Positions 7,966 to 15,403 of a DNA stretch of 62,750 nt are shown piece after piece. A program made the translations under genes and the position numbers. Under the pieces are notes generated by a model. The model saw only the letters and a program-made list of their open reading frames with translations, did no database searches and had not been told where the DNA came from. This stretch comes from Lachnospiraceae bacterium (lineage in GTDB: Bacteria; Bacillota; Clostridia; Lachnospirales; Lachnospiraceae): assembly GCA_022800815.1 (NCBI GenBank), contig JAAWRC010000020.1, forward strand, positions 1 through 62,750. The letters are read 5' to 3'. How positions within the stretch are numbered: the stretch's first letter is position 1; the number at the start of each line of letters is the position of its first letter.

Positions 7966-8784
7966 ATGGCGTTGGATCAGATCCGCAGACATTACGGTGA
8001 AATGTTTCAGGCTGAAAAAAAAGCGGCCGATTACATCCTGGAAAATCCTTCCAGGGTCATCGGTCTTTCTCTTGCAAGTCTCGCAAAGGAAAGCGGGACC
8101 AGCGACGCCACCATCATACGCATGTGCAGGCATGTCGGCTTCTCCGGTTTTTACCAGTTGAAGATCAGCCTCGCCAGCACCCTTGGAAAAGCCGCCGCCA
8201 TGAAAAACATGGAGAACGCCTACCCGGAAAACGTCACGGAGTTTTTCAATCTGGTTGCGGAACGAGTCAGAGAACTTCCCATGCATATTTCCCCGGAACT
8301 TCTGCACACCTGTTCCGAATTGATCTCCCATGCGGAGTGCGTGTACCTGTCCGCCTGGGGCAATACTGGAGAGGTTGCCTCCGATTTTGCCCACAGACTT
8401 GCAAGAAAGGGGATCAAAAGCTTCACCTCCGACGTGCCTGAGTTTTCCACCCGTTCCCTGGCCCTCGGAAATGCGAGGGACGTCCTGGTGGCCATCAGTC
8501 ATTCCGGGGGGACCATCCACGTAATCCAGTCGCTCCAGATCGCAAAAAAACTGGGAATGAAAACCATTCTGATTACTGCCGCCGAATCTTCCGAGGCGGG
8601 CAGGCAGGCGGACCACGTCCTCTGCGCCGGCGTCCGGGATTATCCCTTTCAGGACCTGGGCAATGCCTCCCACCTGTTTGAATACCTGATCGTCGACGCA
8701 CTCCTCTATTTCATGGAGGAGGACGAAGACAGAAATCAGAAGGGCGACTACACGGAATTCATCATGGCAGACGCCAAATATTAA
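7966..8784 (+). CDS. RpiR/MurR family transcriptional regulator (1)
   Basis: This 272-residue protein has an N-terminal HTH_6 domain (AKESGTSDATIIRMCRHVGFSGFYQLK) and a C-terminal SIS sugar-phosphate-binding domain (VYLSAWGNTGEVASDFAHRLARKGIKSF, VAISHSGGTIHVIQSLQIAKKLG). It faces the large minus-strand sugar operon from its 3' side. It is a close relative of the RpiR protein at 20686-21510, so the operon is flanked by two similar regulators. The effector is probably a sugar phosphate of that pathway. An AGAGGGGG ribosome site precedes the ATG. Confidence 0.85.
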   Translation: MALDQIRRHYGEMFQAEKKAADYILENPSRVIGLSLASLAKESGTSDATIIRMCRHVGFSGFYQLKISLASTLGKAAAMKNMENAYPENVTEFFNLVAERVRELPMHISPELLHTCSELISHAECVYLSAWGNTGEVASDFAHRLARKGIKSFTSDVPEFSTRSLALGNARDVLVAISHSGGTIHVIQSLQIAKKLGMKTILITAAESSEAGRQADHVLCAGVRDYPFQDLGNASHLFEYLIVDALLYFMEEDEDRNQKGDYTEFIMADAKY

Positions 8785-9033
8785 AATTTTTCCACCTGTG
8801 CGGTTGAAGGTTTTACATGTCTCCGTCAGGGAGCAGCCGTTTTCGCAGACACGTCGATTTTTTCATTTTGCTGCGCCGCCTATTGCCATCGAACCGGCTT
8901 CCATCAAAGCGGGTCAGCCGGTTCGATGGCGCTATGCTCGCAAAATCTGCAAAATCTGCCTATCGTCTGCTTCAAACGGCTGCTCCCTGACGAAGACAGA
9001 ATACAATATTCTAACCGCACAGGTGGAAATTTT
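8785..9033. repeat. Structured element family 2, copy 1 (candidate structured RNA)
   Basis: The whole gap between the convergent RpiR and aldolase genes folds into nested helices. The outermost is TTTCCACCTGTGCGGTT with AACCGCACAGGTGGAAA. Next come CGTCAGGGAGCAGCCGTTT (8824-8842) with its exact complement, GCAGAC with GTCTGC, GATTTT with AAAATC, ATTTTGC with GCAAAAT, and a terminal stem CATCGAACCGGCT with AGCCGGTTCGATG. Unpaired blocks TGCGCCGCCTATTGC, CCATCAAA-GCGGGTC and GCGCTATGCTC recur almost unchanged at 44849-45023, while the helix sequences differ and still pair. Strand of action is unknown. It could also act as a bidirectional transcription barrier. Confidence 0.6.
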
Positions 9034-9882
9034 TTATGCTTTCTGATTGCTCCCGCACACCAGGATTCTGCCTTTTACATATTCTTTTACCTTCTCCCGG
9101 CCCGCACCGCCGTATTTTTTCGGGTCAAAGACCTTCGGATTTGCCGCCAGGCATTCTTTTACGCCGTCTGTAAAGGCGATCCGCAGGTCCGTGGCGTAAT
9201 TCACTTTGCAGATCCCTCTTTCAATACACTCACGTACGGTCTCGTCCGGCACGCCGGAAGTTCCATGAAGCACCAGTGGAACCTCCACCACCTTCCGGAT
9301 TTCGGAAAGCCGGTCGACGTCCAGCCTGGGAATCCCCTTGTAGACTCCGTGGGCTGTCCCGATTGCCACCGCCAGGGAATCAACCTCCGTCCGCTCTGCA
9401 AATTCCGCAGCTTCCTCCGGCACGGTATAGCCGCCGTCTCCGCCGTCCAGGCTGTCTTCCTTACCCCCGACCTTTCCAAGCTCCGCTTCCACCGGAATCC
9501 CCGCCGAATGGCACACCTCCACTACCCGCCTTGTGATCTCCACGTTCTCCTCGAACACATGGTGGGAACCGTCGATCATAATCGAGGTATAGCCGTTTCG
9601 AAAGGCCTTCACTGCCAGCTCAAAGCTGTTTCCGTGGTCCAGATGGATGGCCACCGGAATCCGGGCGCCTTCGGCCGCTGCCTTTACATTGGCGAAATAA
9701 AATTCCGGCCCCGCATAGTTTAAGGTAGAAGGCGTGGTCTGCATGATCACCGGGGCGCCAAGCTCCTCGGCCGCCGCAATGACCGCCTGCACCATCTCCA
9801 TATTTTCCACATTGAAGGCTCCCACCGCATAACCTCCGGCCTGTGCGTCAAGGAGCATTTTCTTCGTCGTAACTAAAGCCAT
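9034..9882 (-). CDS. gatY: Class II (zinc) tagatose/fructose-bisphosphate aldolase, GatY/KbaY type
   Basis: The 282-residue class II aldolase has zinc-site motifs IHLDHG, the GTAHGVYKG histidine and VLHGTSGVPD, plus the NYATDLR substrate loop. It cleaves a ketohexose 1,6-bisphosphate to glycerone phosphate and glyceraldehyde 3-phosphate. The adjacent GatZ-like subunit (49 bases upstream) favours tagatose 1,6-bisphosphate as substrate over the glycolytic fructose form, though sequence alone does not settle this. It is the last gene of the sugar operon. Confidence 0.82.
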   Translation of the reverse strand: MALVTTKKMLLDAQAGGYAVGAFNVENMEMVQAVIAAAEELGAPVIMQTTPSTLNYAGPEFYFANVKAAAEGARIPVAIHLDHGNSFELAVKAFRNGYTSIMIDGSHHVFEENVEITRRVVEVCHSAGIPVEAELGKVGGKEDSLDGGDGGYTVPEEAAEFAERTEVDSLAVAIGTAHGVYKGIPRLDVDRLSEIRKVVEVPLVLHGTSGVPDETVRECIERGICKVNYATDLRIAFTDGVKECLAANPKVFDPKKYGGAGREKVKEYVKGRILVCGSNQKA

Positions 9883-9930
9883 CTCTTCCCTCCTGTTCTG
9901 ATTCTGAAAATCCAGGGTGCCAGGAGCCGT

Positions 9931-11235
9931 TCAGCGTCCAGGGCGCTCCCCGGCTCCACGAAGCATGTTCTGATAATACCGGTCCATCACACACTGGATC
10001 TTATGTTCAATGAGCGCCTCCGGCTCCGGGGTGAGCCTTCCCTCCCGTATCAGCTCGTACTGCACCGGGAGAAACTGGCTGAGCAGGTACGGCGGAATCG
10101 GCCTCCCGGACAGATTCCGAATCAGCCTGGCTCTGGCTTTTTTCACCGCCGTCTGGCTGAAATAATACCTTGACCGGTCGGAATAGCTGTATTTTCGTTT
10201 CAATCTCAGTTCCTGCGGACTCCCATGATAATACCTGCTCCAGTAATCCGGCTTCGCTTCCATCATAGTTTCCTCAAGGACCTCCCGGAAATGGGAAGGC
10301 GCAAATCCCCAGACGTCCTTAAGCTCTTCCTCGATCATTGCCAGGGCAAACAGCGCCTCCCTGTGGGCGAAGGTAAGTTCCGGCCCCACCTTTAAGATTC
10401 CCACGCCGGCCGCCACCATCTGACGAAGGCAGAGTGGAGTCTGATAATCAGAAGAATGGCTCTCAAATACCAGCGGGGCATGTTTTTTCAGACATTCGGC
10501 AAGGGGCTTCGCCGCCTCATGGTTAAAATCGTAGACATTATCCTCGGAAAATTCCAGGCCGATCTGGGCCACCACCGCAACCGTATCTTCCCATACCTTC
10601 TCAAGGCCATGGTTCAGAAACGCATGTTTAAAACAGAGAATCGTCTGCTCCAGCGCCTGTGGCGCCGTCACCCGCATGACCTCTTTTTCCTCCGTGCCGC
10701 CGGGGACCGGGACCTCGCTTCCGATCACGTAAACCGGCCGGAAGGTCCAGACCGTGTCCTGTTTCGTCTCCTCGTAGGTCTTCTCCGCCGCCTCTGCCAG
10801 ATGCGCCGCCCTTTCGGCGATGAGTTCGTCCCCGAAGGCCTCCGACGAATCCCCCTTCAGGGGCATCGTCGGGTCCAGATGAATTTTCCGGAATCCCGCC
10901 GCCACATATTGGCGTACCAGCTCCTCGGAGCGGGCCATCGCTTCCTCCGCTGCAAGGTCCTGCCACACGAAAGGGCCGAGATGATCCCCGCTCAAAATCA
11001 CTTTTTCCTTCGGAAATCCGATCTCCTCCGCAAAACCGCTCACCAGGTCCGCATAATCCATTGGCCTCATGCCCGTGTAGCCGCCGAACTGATTCACCTG
11101 ATTGACCGTTGCCTCACAGATAAAGTAGGCCTTCTGATCCTTTGCATATTTCATGCACGCCTTAAGCACCACCGGGTCGGAGCCCGTCGCAGAAAAACAC
11201 GCCGTCTTTGTCAACTCCTTCAACGGATTTTCCAT
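9931..11235 (-). CDS. gatZ: Tagatose-1,6-bisphosphate aldolase non-catalytic subunit (GatZ/KbaZ)
   Basis: This 434-residue protein matches the GatZ/KbaZ family, a TIM-barrel partner needed for full stability and activity of GatY/KbaY. Recognisable stretches are the FICEATVNQVNQFGGYTGM motif, the SGDHLGPFVW loop and KIHLDPTMPLKGD. It lies between the PfkB kinase (7-base gap) and gatY. A GatYZ pair next to a PfkB kinase is the classical tagatose-6-phosphate branch. Confidence 0.87.
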   Translation of the reverse strand: MENPLKELTKTACFSATGSDPVVLKACMKYAKDQKAYFICEATVNQVNQFGGYTGMRPMDYADLVSGFAEEIGFPKEKVILSGDHLGPFVWQDLAAEEAMARSEELVRQYVAAGFRKIHLDPTMPLKGDSSEAFGDELIAERAAHLAEAAEKTYEETKQDTVWTFRPVYVIGSEVPVPGGTEEKEVMRVTAPQALEQTILCFKHAFLNHGLEKVWEDTVAVVAQIGLEFSEDNVYDFNHEAAKPLAECLKKHAPLVFESHSSDYQTPLCLRQMVAAGVGILKVGPELTFAHREALFALAMIEEELKDVWGFAPSHFREVLEETMMEAKPDYWSRYYHGSPQELRLKRKYSYSDRSRYYFSQTAVKKARARLIRNLSGRPIPPYLLSQFLPVQYELIREGRLTPEPEALIEHKIQCVMDRYYQNMLRGAGERPGR

Positions 11236-11242
11236 TCTCTTC

Positions 11243-12181
11243 TCACGCTCCTTTTTCGATCATTTCCCTCACGGTCTCTTTGGAAATGTTCCCTTCCATG
11301 GGACCAAAGGCCGCCGTGTTGAGCGCCCCCGCCGCAGCCGCCATTTTCATGACCTCCTCCATCGGTTTCCCCTCCAAAAGTCCGCACAGGAAAGCGCCGT
11401 CGTAGCTGTCCCCGGCTCCCGTCGCATCCTTCGCCTCCACCTGGTAGATTCCCATTTGATATACGCCGTCCCTGGTGTGGACAGTACATCCCCTGCTGCC
11501 CTGCTTGAGCGCCAGAACTTCCAGCTTGGGATTTTTAAAGCAGGCTTCCACCGCCTTCTCGATGGTTTTTTCCCCGGTGAGCAGCAAAAGTTCCTCCTCC
11601 CCCGGAAGAAAGACGCTGGTGTTTTCCAGCACATGCCGGACCGTGTCGAACACAGACGGGTCATGGAGCAGCTCCGTGCGGATATTCGGATCAAAGGAAA
11701 CCTTCCCGCCTTTTCTAAGGACGCTATCCATGACTTTCAGGATCTCCCCCGCAAAGGTTTCCTCCGCCATCAGGGAACAACCCATGACATGAAGGAATTT
11801 CACGTCCCCCAGTTCCTCTGCGGACGGCGCCTCGCACTGGACCGCCGCCGAATTTCCCATGTGGAAAATATATTTTCTGGAACCGTCCTCGAAATACGTC
11901 ACGAAAGCAACCCCCGTGGAGGTCGTCTCGCTCTCCCTCACAAATCTAGTATCCACGCCGTCTTTTCCAAGCCTCTCCAGGAGACATTTCCCGAAACCGT
12001 CCTTTCCCACGCCCCCGATGATTCCGCAGCTATGCCCCAGCCTGGCTACGGTATCGATACAGATCGCCGGAGCGCCGCTGGGAAACGGTCCCCGGAACAC
12101 TCCCTCCACGTCCATGTCGCACCCGGCCTCCGGGCGCATGATCTCCACCAGCATTTCCCCCATGATCCATACTTCTGCCAT
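11243..12181 (-). CDS. PfkB-family sugar or sugar-phosphate kinase
   Basis: The 312-residue PfkB/ribokinase-fold protein carries the catalytic signature DATGAGDSYDGAFLCGLL near its C-terminus and an N-terminal substrate region with GGVGKDGFGKCLLERLGKDGVDT. The start at 12181 (MAEVWIMGEML) follows GGGAGG at a good distance; an earlier in-frame start at 12256 has no such site. Beside GatZ and GatY, the simplest role is phosphorylation of tagatose 6-phosphate to the 1,6-bisphosphate. Sequence does not exclude a fructokinase or 2-keto-3-deoxygluconate kinase activity. Confidence 0.8.
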   Translation of the reverse strand: MAEVWIMGEMLVEIMRPEAGCDMDVEGVFRGPFPSGAPAICIDTVARLGHSCGIIGGVGKDGFGKCLLERLGKDGVDTRFVRESETTSTGVAFVTYFEDGSRKYIFHMGNSAAVQCEAPSAEELGDVKFLHVMGCSLMAEETFAGEILKVMDSVLRKGGKVSFDPNIRTELLHDPSVFDTVRHVLENTSVFLPGEEELLLLTGEKTIEKAVEACFKNPKLEVLALKQGSRGCTVHTRDGVYQMGIYQVEAKDATGAGDSYDGAFLCGLLEGKPMEEVMKMAAAAGALNTAAFGPMEGNISKETVREMIEKGA

Positions 12182-12278
12182 ACCTTTTCCTCCCTGTCGA
12201 ATATAGAAAGGCCAAAAGGCATTTGATCCTCTGTGAAACCACAACCAGAATCCCATGGCCTCCTGGCCCCGTAACGAT

Positions 12279-13145
12279 TTATGCGAACGTCTCTCGTAAG
12301 AAACGGACTGCGTCCGCCAGATAACGGTCCATTTTGGCGCCGTCCGCGCCGCCGCTCAGATCTCTCCATACCTTGCAGTCATTGCCCACGGGACCGCCCG
12401 CAAGAAGGAAGGGCTCCATGACCACGGCGCCGTCGTAATGGATCTCATGAAGGGCCTTTCCGATCCTGACCCAGGGAATGTTCTTTCCCATGCCTGGAAG
12501 CTTCCTGTTGGCCTCGCCCACATGCACATGTCCCAGCCTGTCTCCCGCCTGATAGAAGGCTCCCACAAGATCGTCCTCCTCGATGTTTGCGTGGAAGGTG
12601 TCGATCAAAAGCTTCATGGAAGGACTTCCCACGTCATCCAGATATTTCAGCCCCTCGTCCACGGTGTTGACCAGGTAGGACTCAAAGCGGTTCAAAACCT
12701 CCTGACACAGAGACACCCCCTCTGCCTCCGCCACTTTGGCGACCTCCTTCATACTTTCCACGGACCGGCCCCAGTTGCCGGGCTTGTCCGTATCGGTAAA
12801 GTCGCAGGGCCAGTAAGAATACATGGCGCCGATAAAGGTCTTTGCGTCGATTCGCTTCATTCTCCGGATGATTGCGGAAAGCTGTTCGATTCCCGCCTTT
12901 CGGATCTGCGGGTCCCTGGACGCCAGATCCTTGTCCTTGGCCGGGCCAATGTTCAGGGTGATCTCCATGTCATACTCGTTTTTCAGGGCACGAAGCTCCG
13001 AAAGCGCTGCATCGCCAAGCTCCAGGATATGGGTCGCTCCCATCTCCAAAACATCGCAGCCCGCATCCTTCATCCGCTTCAAGGTCGCCGGATAATCGCA
13101 GTTCCATTCCGTTCCCCAATAAGAATACAAACTTCCAAATTTCAT
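12279..13145 (-). CDS. Ketose 3-epimerase (D-allulose/D-tagatose 3-epimerase family)
   Basis: The 288-residue TIM-barrel protein strongly resembles clostridial D-allulose (psicose) 3-epimerases. It shares GSLYSYWGTEW at the start, the AMYSYWPCDF loop, the catalytic glutamate in QEVLNRFESYLVNT, the metal ligand in LIDTFHANIEEDD, GHVHVGEANRKLPG, and the second catalytic glutamate in GAVVMEPFL. Such enzymes use Mn or Co and epimerise C3 of free ketohexoses, and some act on phosphates. In this operon it could feed a rare hexose into fructose or tagatose phosphates. Confidence 0.82.
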   Translation of the reverse strand: MKFGSLYSYWGTEWNCDYPATLKRMKDAGCDVLEMGATHILELGDAALSELRALKNEYDMEITLNIGPAKDKDLASRDPQIRKAGIEQLSAIIRRMKRIDAKTFIGAMYSYWPCDFTDTDKPGNWGRSVESMKEVAKVAEAEGVSLCQEVLNRFESYLVNTVDEGLKYLDDVGSPSMKLLIDTFHANIEEDDLVGAFYQAGDRLGHVHVGEANRKLPGMGKNIPWVRIGKALHEIHYDGAVVMEPFLLAGGPVGNDCKVWRDLSGGADGAKMDRYLADAVRFLRETFA

Positions 13146-13175
13146 CGCCTCTCCTCCATTTCTTCCGCCTTCGGC

Positions 13176-13736
13176 CTATTCCAGATTTGCGTGTCTTGTA
13201 AACGCCCGGTCTGTGGGGATTCCCGCCCGTTTTGCCAGGGGCAGCACCAGTGCGTCCCCAAGGAGCAGCACGCTCTGCTCAAACATACTTCCTCCCGGAA
13301 GGATCGGCCGCTCCATCCCCGCATAGTCCACCTTGTCCGTAAAAGCCGGAATCTCCACCAGGACGTCCGCAAGCCTTGCCAGGGTGGACGTTCTTTTGAT
13401 GGTCAGTACCCCAATCGTTCCGCCGATCTTCTTTGCCTTTTCGGCCACCCCCACCAGGCTTCCCGTCTCTCCGGAGCCGGAGCCCAAAATCAGGAGGTCC
13501 TCTTTTTCAAAGGCCGGCGTGGTCGTATCGCCCACCACGTAAGACTCAAAGCCCAGATGCATAAGCCTCATGGCAATGCAGCGAAGCATCAGCATGGACC
13601 GGCCTGCACCATACACATAAACCTTCTTTGCCTTGCAGATGGCTTCCATCAGAACCTCCACCTGGCTCTCCTCAATCCCCTCCAGCGTTCTGGAAAGTTC
13701 CCTCGCCGCCGCAGCGGCAGTCTCTGTCACGTTCAT
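13176..13736 (-). CDS. hxlB: 6-phospho-3-hexuloisomerase (SIS domain)
   Basis: The 186-residue single-SIS-domain protein has the length and motifs of phosphohexuloisomerase (VYVYGAGRSMLMLRCIAMRLMHLGFESYVVGD, LGSGSGETGSLVGVAEKAKKIG). It would convert D-arabino-3-hexulose 6-phosphate to fructose 6-phosphate. The start at 13736 follows GGGAG by 5 bases. It lies directly after the hexulose-6-phosphate synthase gene (24-base gap), and the pair is the two-enzyme core of the ribulose monophosphate pathway. A paralogous SIS protein is encoded at 19053-19628. Confidence 0.8.
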   Translation of the reverse strand: MNVTETAAAAARELSRTLEGIEESQVEVLMEAICKAKKVYVYGAGRSMLMLRCIAMRLMHLGFESYVVGDTTTPAFEKEDLLILGSGSGETGSLVGVAEKAKKIGGTIGVLTIKRTSTLARLADVLVEIPAFTDKVDYAGMERPILPGGSMFEQSVLLLGDALVLPLAKRAGIPTDRAFTRHANLE

Positions 13737-13760
13737 CGTCTCTCCCGTCCACACGGCCCC

Positions 13761-14408
13761 TCACTGGTTCGCCGTGCTGTTGTATTCATCCATGATCCTG
13801 CGCATTTTAGCCGCAGTTTCCCTCATGTCCGGCTGGTTATAGATCCCTCCTCCGGAAATGATGACCTGCGCCGGGCTTTTCACCGCCTCGGCAAAGGTTT
13901 CCAGCTTGATCCCTCCGGCAATCGCCTTCGCACAGTTCACCCCGTCCAGCTTCCGAAGCTCCTCGATGGGGTCCACGCCCGTCGCCTGGATATCATATCC
14001 CACGTGGACGCAGACATAGTCCGGTCCCATGGCCTCCACTTCTTTTCCCCTGGCCGGAATATCCTTTACAGAGCACATGTCCACCAGAACCTTTGCGCCG
14101 TGCTCCTTTGCAAGACGGATCGCCGCCTTTATGGTTGCGTCCTGGGATACCGCCAGCACGGAAATCATATCGGCTCCTGCCTCCAATACGGACTTCGGGA
14201 CCTGGTCCCCGCCGTCCATGACCTTGATGTCGGCAAAGACGATCTTGTCCGGGTATTTTTCCTTGACCGCCTTCACCACATGGGCTCCCTCCGCAATAAT
14301 AAGCGGAGTGCCAAGCTCAATAATGTCCACATACTCCCCCACCTGTTCCAGCACCCGTAAGGCGTCCTCCGTGTGGAACAGATCCAGGGCAATCTGCAAT
14401 AATTTCAT
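13761..14408 (-). CDS. hxlA: 3-hexulose-6-phosphate synthase
   Basis: The 215-residue protein belongs to the orotidine monophosphate decarboxylase suprafamily. It has ALDLFHTEDALRVLEQVGEYVDIIELGTP, the metal and catalytic block FADIKVMDGGD, VLVDMCSVKDI, and VCVHVGYDIQATG, which resembles HPS rather than 3-keto-L-gulonate-6-phosphate decarboxylase. HPS joins ribulose 5-phosphate and formaldehyde reversibly to 3-hexulose 6-phosphate. Inside a sugar-catabolic operon it may run backwards to make ribulose 5-phosphate, detoxify formaldehyde, or act on a related ketose phosphate. Confidence 0.8.
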   Translation of the reverse strand: MKLLQIALDLFHTEDALRVLEQVGEYVDIIELGTPLIIAEGAHVVKAVKEKYPDKIVFADIKVMDGGDQVPKSVLEAGADMISVLAVSQDATIKAAIRLAKEHGAKVLVDMCSVKDIPARGKEVEAMGPDYVCVHVGYDIQATGVDPIEELRKLDGVNCAKAIAGGIKLETFAEAVKSPAQVIISGGGIYNQPDMRETAAKMRRIMDEYNSTANQ

Positions 14409-14449
14409 GGTCTTTCTCCTTGTCTTTTTTCTACTAAACGTTTGCGCTT

Positions 14450-15280
14450 TTACCGCACCAGCTCCCCTTGAAGGGTCAGCATGGACATGATCTCGTCCAC
14501 GTAGGCGTCCGGTTTTCCGAGGAAGGTGAAGGCCGCCGGATTTTCCCGGAAGCTCTGATAGATGGGAAGGCCGAATTTCACGCCGAGGGCCGGATTTTCC
14601 TTCACCGTCGCAAATTTGGGAGCGGGAAGAGCGCCGTAGCGTTCGTTTTTTCTGAGTCTAATCTCCCTGTTTTCCCTCGTCACGTAGTAAGCCATCCCAT
14701 GGAAATACTTCACCGGTCCATAGTTGACCGGACAGGGTTTATAGGCCAAATTGGAAAATACCAGCGGTCCCTCTCCGATGTTGCAGGAGCAGTGTCCGTA
14801 ATTCGGAGGAACCAGGATCGTTTCCCCCTCGTGGACCGTCGCAAAAATCAGATCATCCACCTTTACGTTTCCCGGATCTTCCTCATCAAAATTTGCGGAT
14901 TTCTGCAAAATATACAGGGCGGTCCCCTTTATGACCTCGTACACCTCCCCATAGGTATTGATCTTTTCCGGATTCCATCCGTGGTAATGACCGGAGGTCT
15001 TTTTTACTTCTCCATTCACTTCACCCGGCATGATAATCGTGATGTCATACTGGAAATCGTACTGATCCAAAAGCGCCTGGTCTTCCGGATAGGCAATCCC
15101 CCGGTACACGTCGTAGCAAATTTCGTCTTTTACAAGCGCCCTTTCATCCGCCAGAAGCCCCTGCATTTTTTCCAGCTCTTTTCTGCCGAAGCCCTTCATT
15201 GTCAAAAGGGCGCTGATTGCCATGACATGGTTTCCCTCGTCCAGATAAAGAGGAAGGCCGCTGTTTTTAAGTTCTAACAT
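14450..15280 (-). CDS. Cupin-type glucose-6-phosphate isomerase
   Basis: The 276-residue protein matches the archaeal-type cupin phosphoglucose isomerase, not the classical PGI fold. The metal-binding motifs are TSGHYHGWNPEKINTYGEVYEV and the second-site VPPNYGHCSCN. It would interconvert an aldose 6-phosphate and a ketose 6-phosphate, normally glucose and fructose. In this context it may handle a different aldohexose phosphate. The start at 15280 is preferred because AAGGAG lies 7 bases before it; the ATG at 15286 directly abuts the site. Confidence 0.78.
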   Translation of the reverse strand: MLELKNSGLPLYLDEGNHVMAISALLTMKGFGRKELEKMQGLLADERALVKDEICYDVYRGIAYPEDQALLDQYDFQYDITIIMPGEVNGEVKKTSGHYHGWNPEKINTYGEVYEVIKGTALYILQKSANFDEEDPGNVKVDDLIFATVHEGETILVPPNYGHCSCNIGEGPLVFSNLAYKPCPVNYGPVKYFHGMAYYVTRENREIRLRKNERYGALPAPKFATVKENPALGVKFGLPIYQSFRENPAAFTFLGKPDAYVDEIMSMLTLQGELVR

Positions 15281-15301
15281 TTCCATTCTCCTTCCAGTTA
15301 A

Positions 15302-15332
15302 GACGCCCCGCCTTCCAGGGAAGGCGGGACGT
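15302..15332 (-). other. Stem-loop between binding-protein and isomerase genes
   Basis: CCCGCCTTCC pairs with GGAAGGCGGG around a minimal loop, flanked by GACG and CGTC. It lies immediately 3' of the periplasmic binding-protein gene on the minus strand and lacks a long T-tract. Such stem-loops commonly protect the abundant binding-protein mRNA or partly terminate transcription, which would lower expression of the downstream catabolic genes. Confidence 0.55.
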
Positions 15333-15403
15333 CCATTCTCCCGTTTGTCCGGAAGCTTTCTGCTTTCCTGTTTTGTGATGTCTGCACCGGCAGACAGGTC
15401 CGT

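Noticed and set aside
8824-8998. The structured element, considered as a tRNA or riboswitch
   Set aside because: It has no cloverleaf, CCA end or T-loop, and it lies after genes, not before them. A structured RNA or palindromic element of another kind remains the better description.
12438-14360. 640-codon plus-strand open frame across the epimerase, PHI and HPS genes
   Set aside because: It crosses three clearly recognisable minus-strand genes and has no ribosome site or family resemblance.
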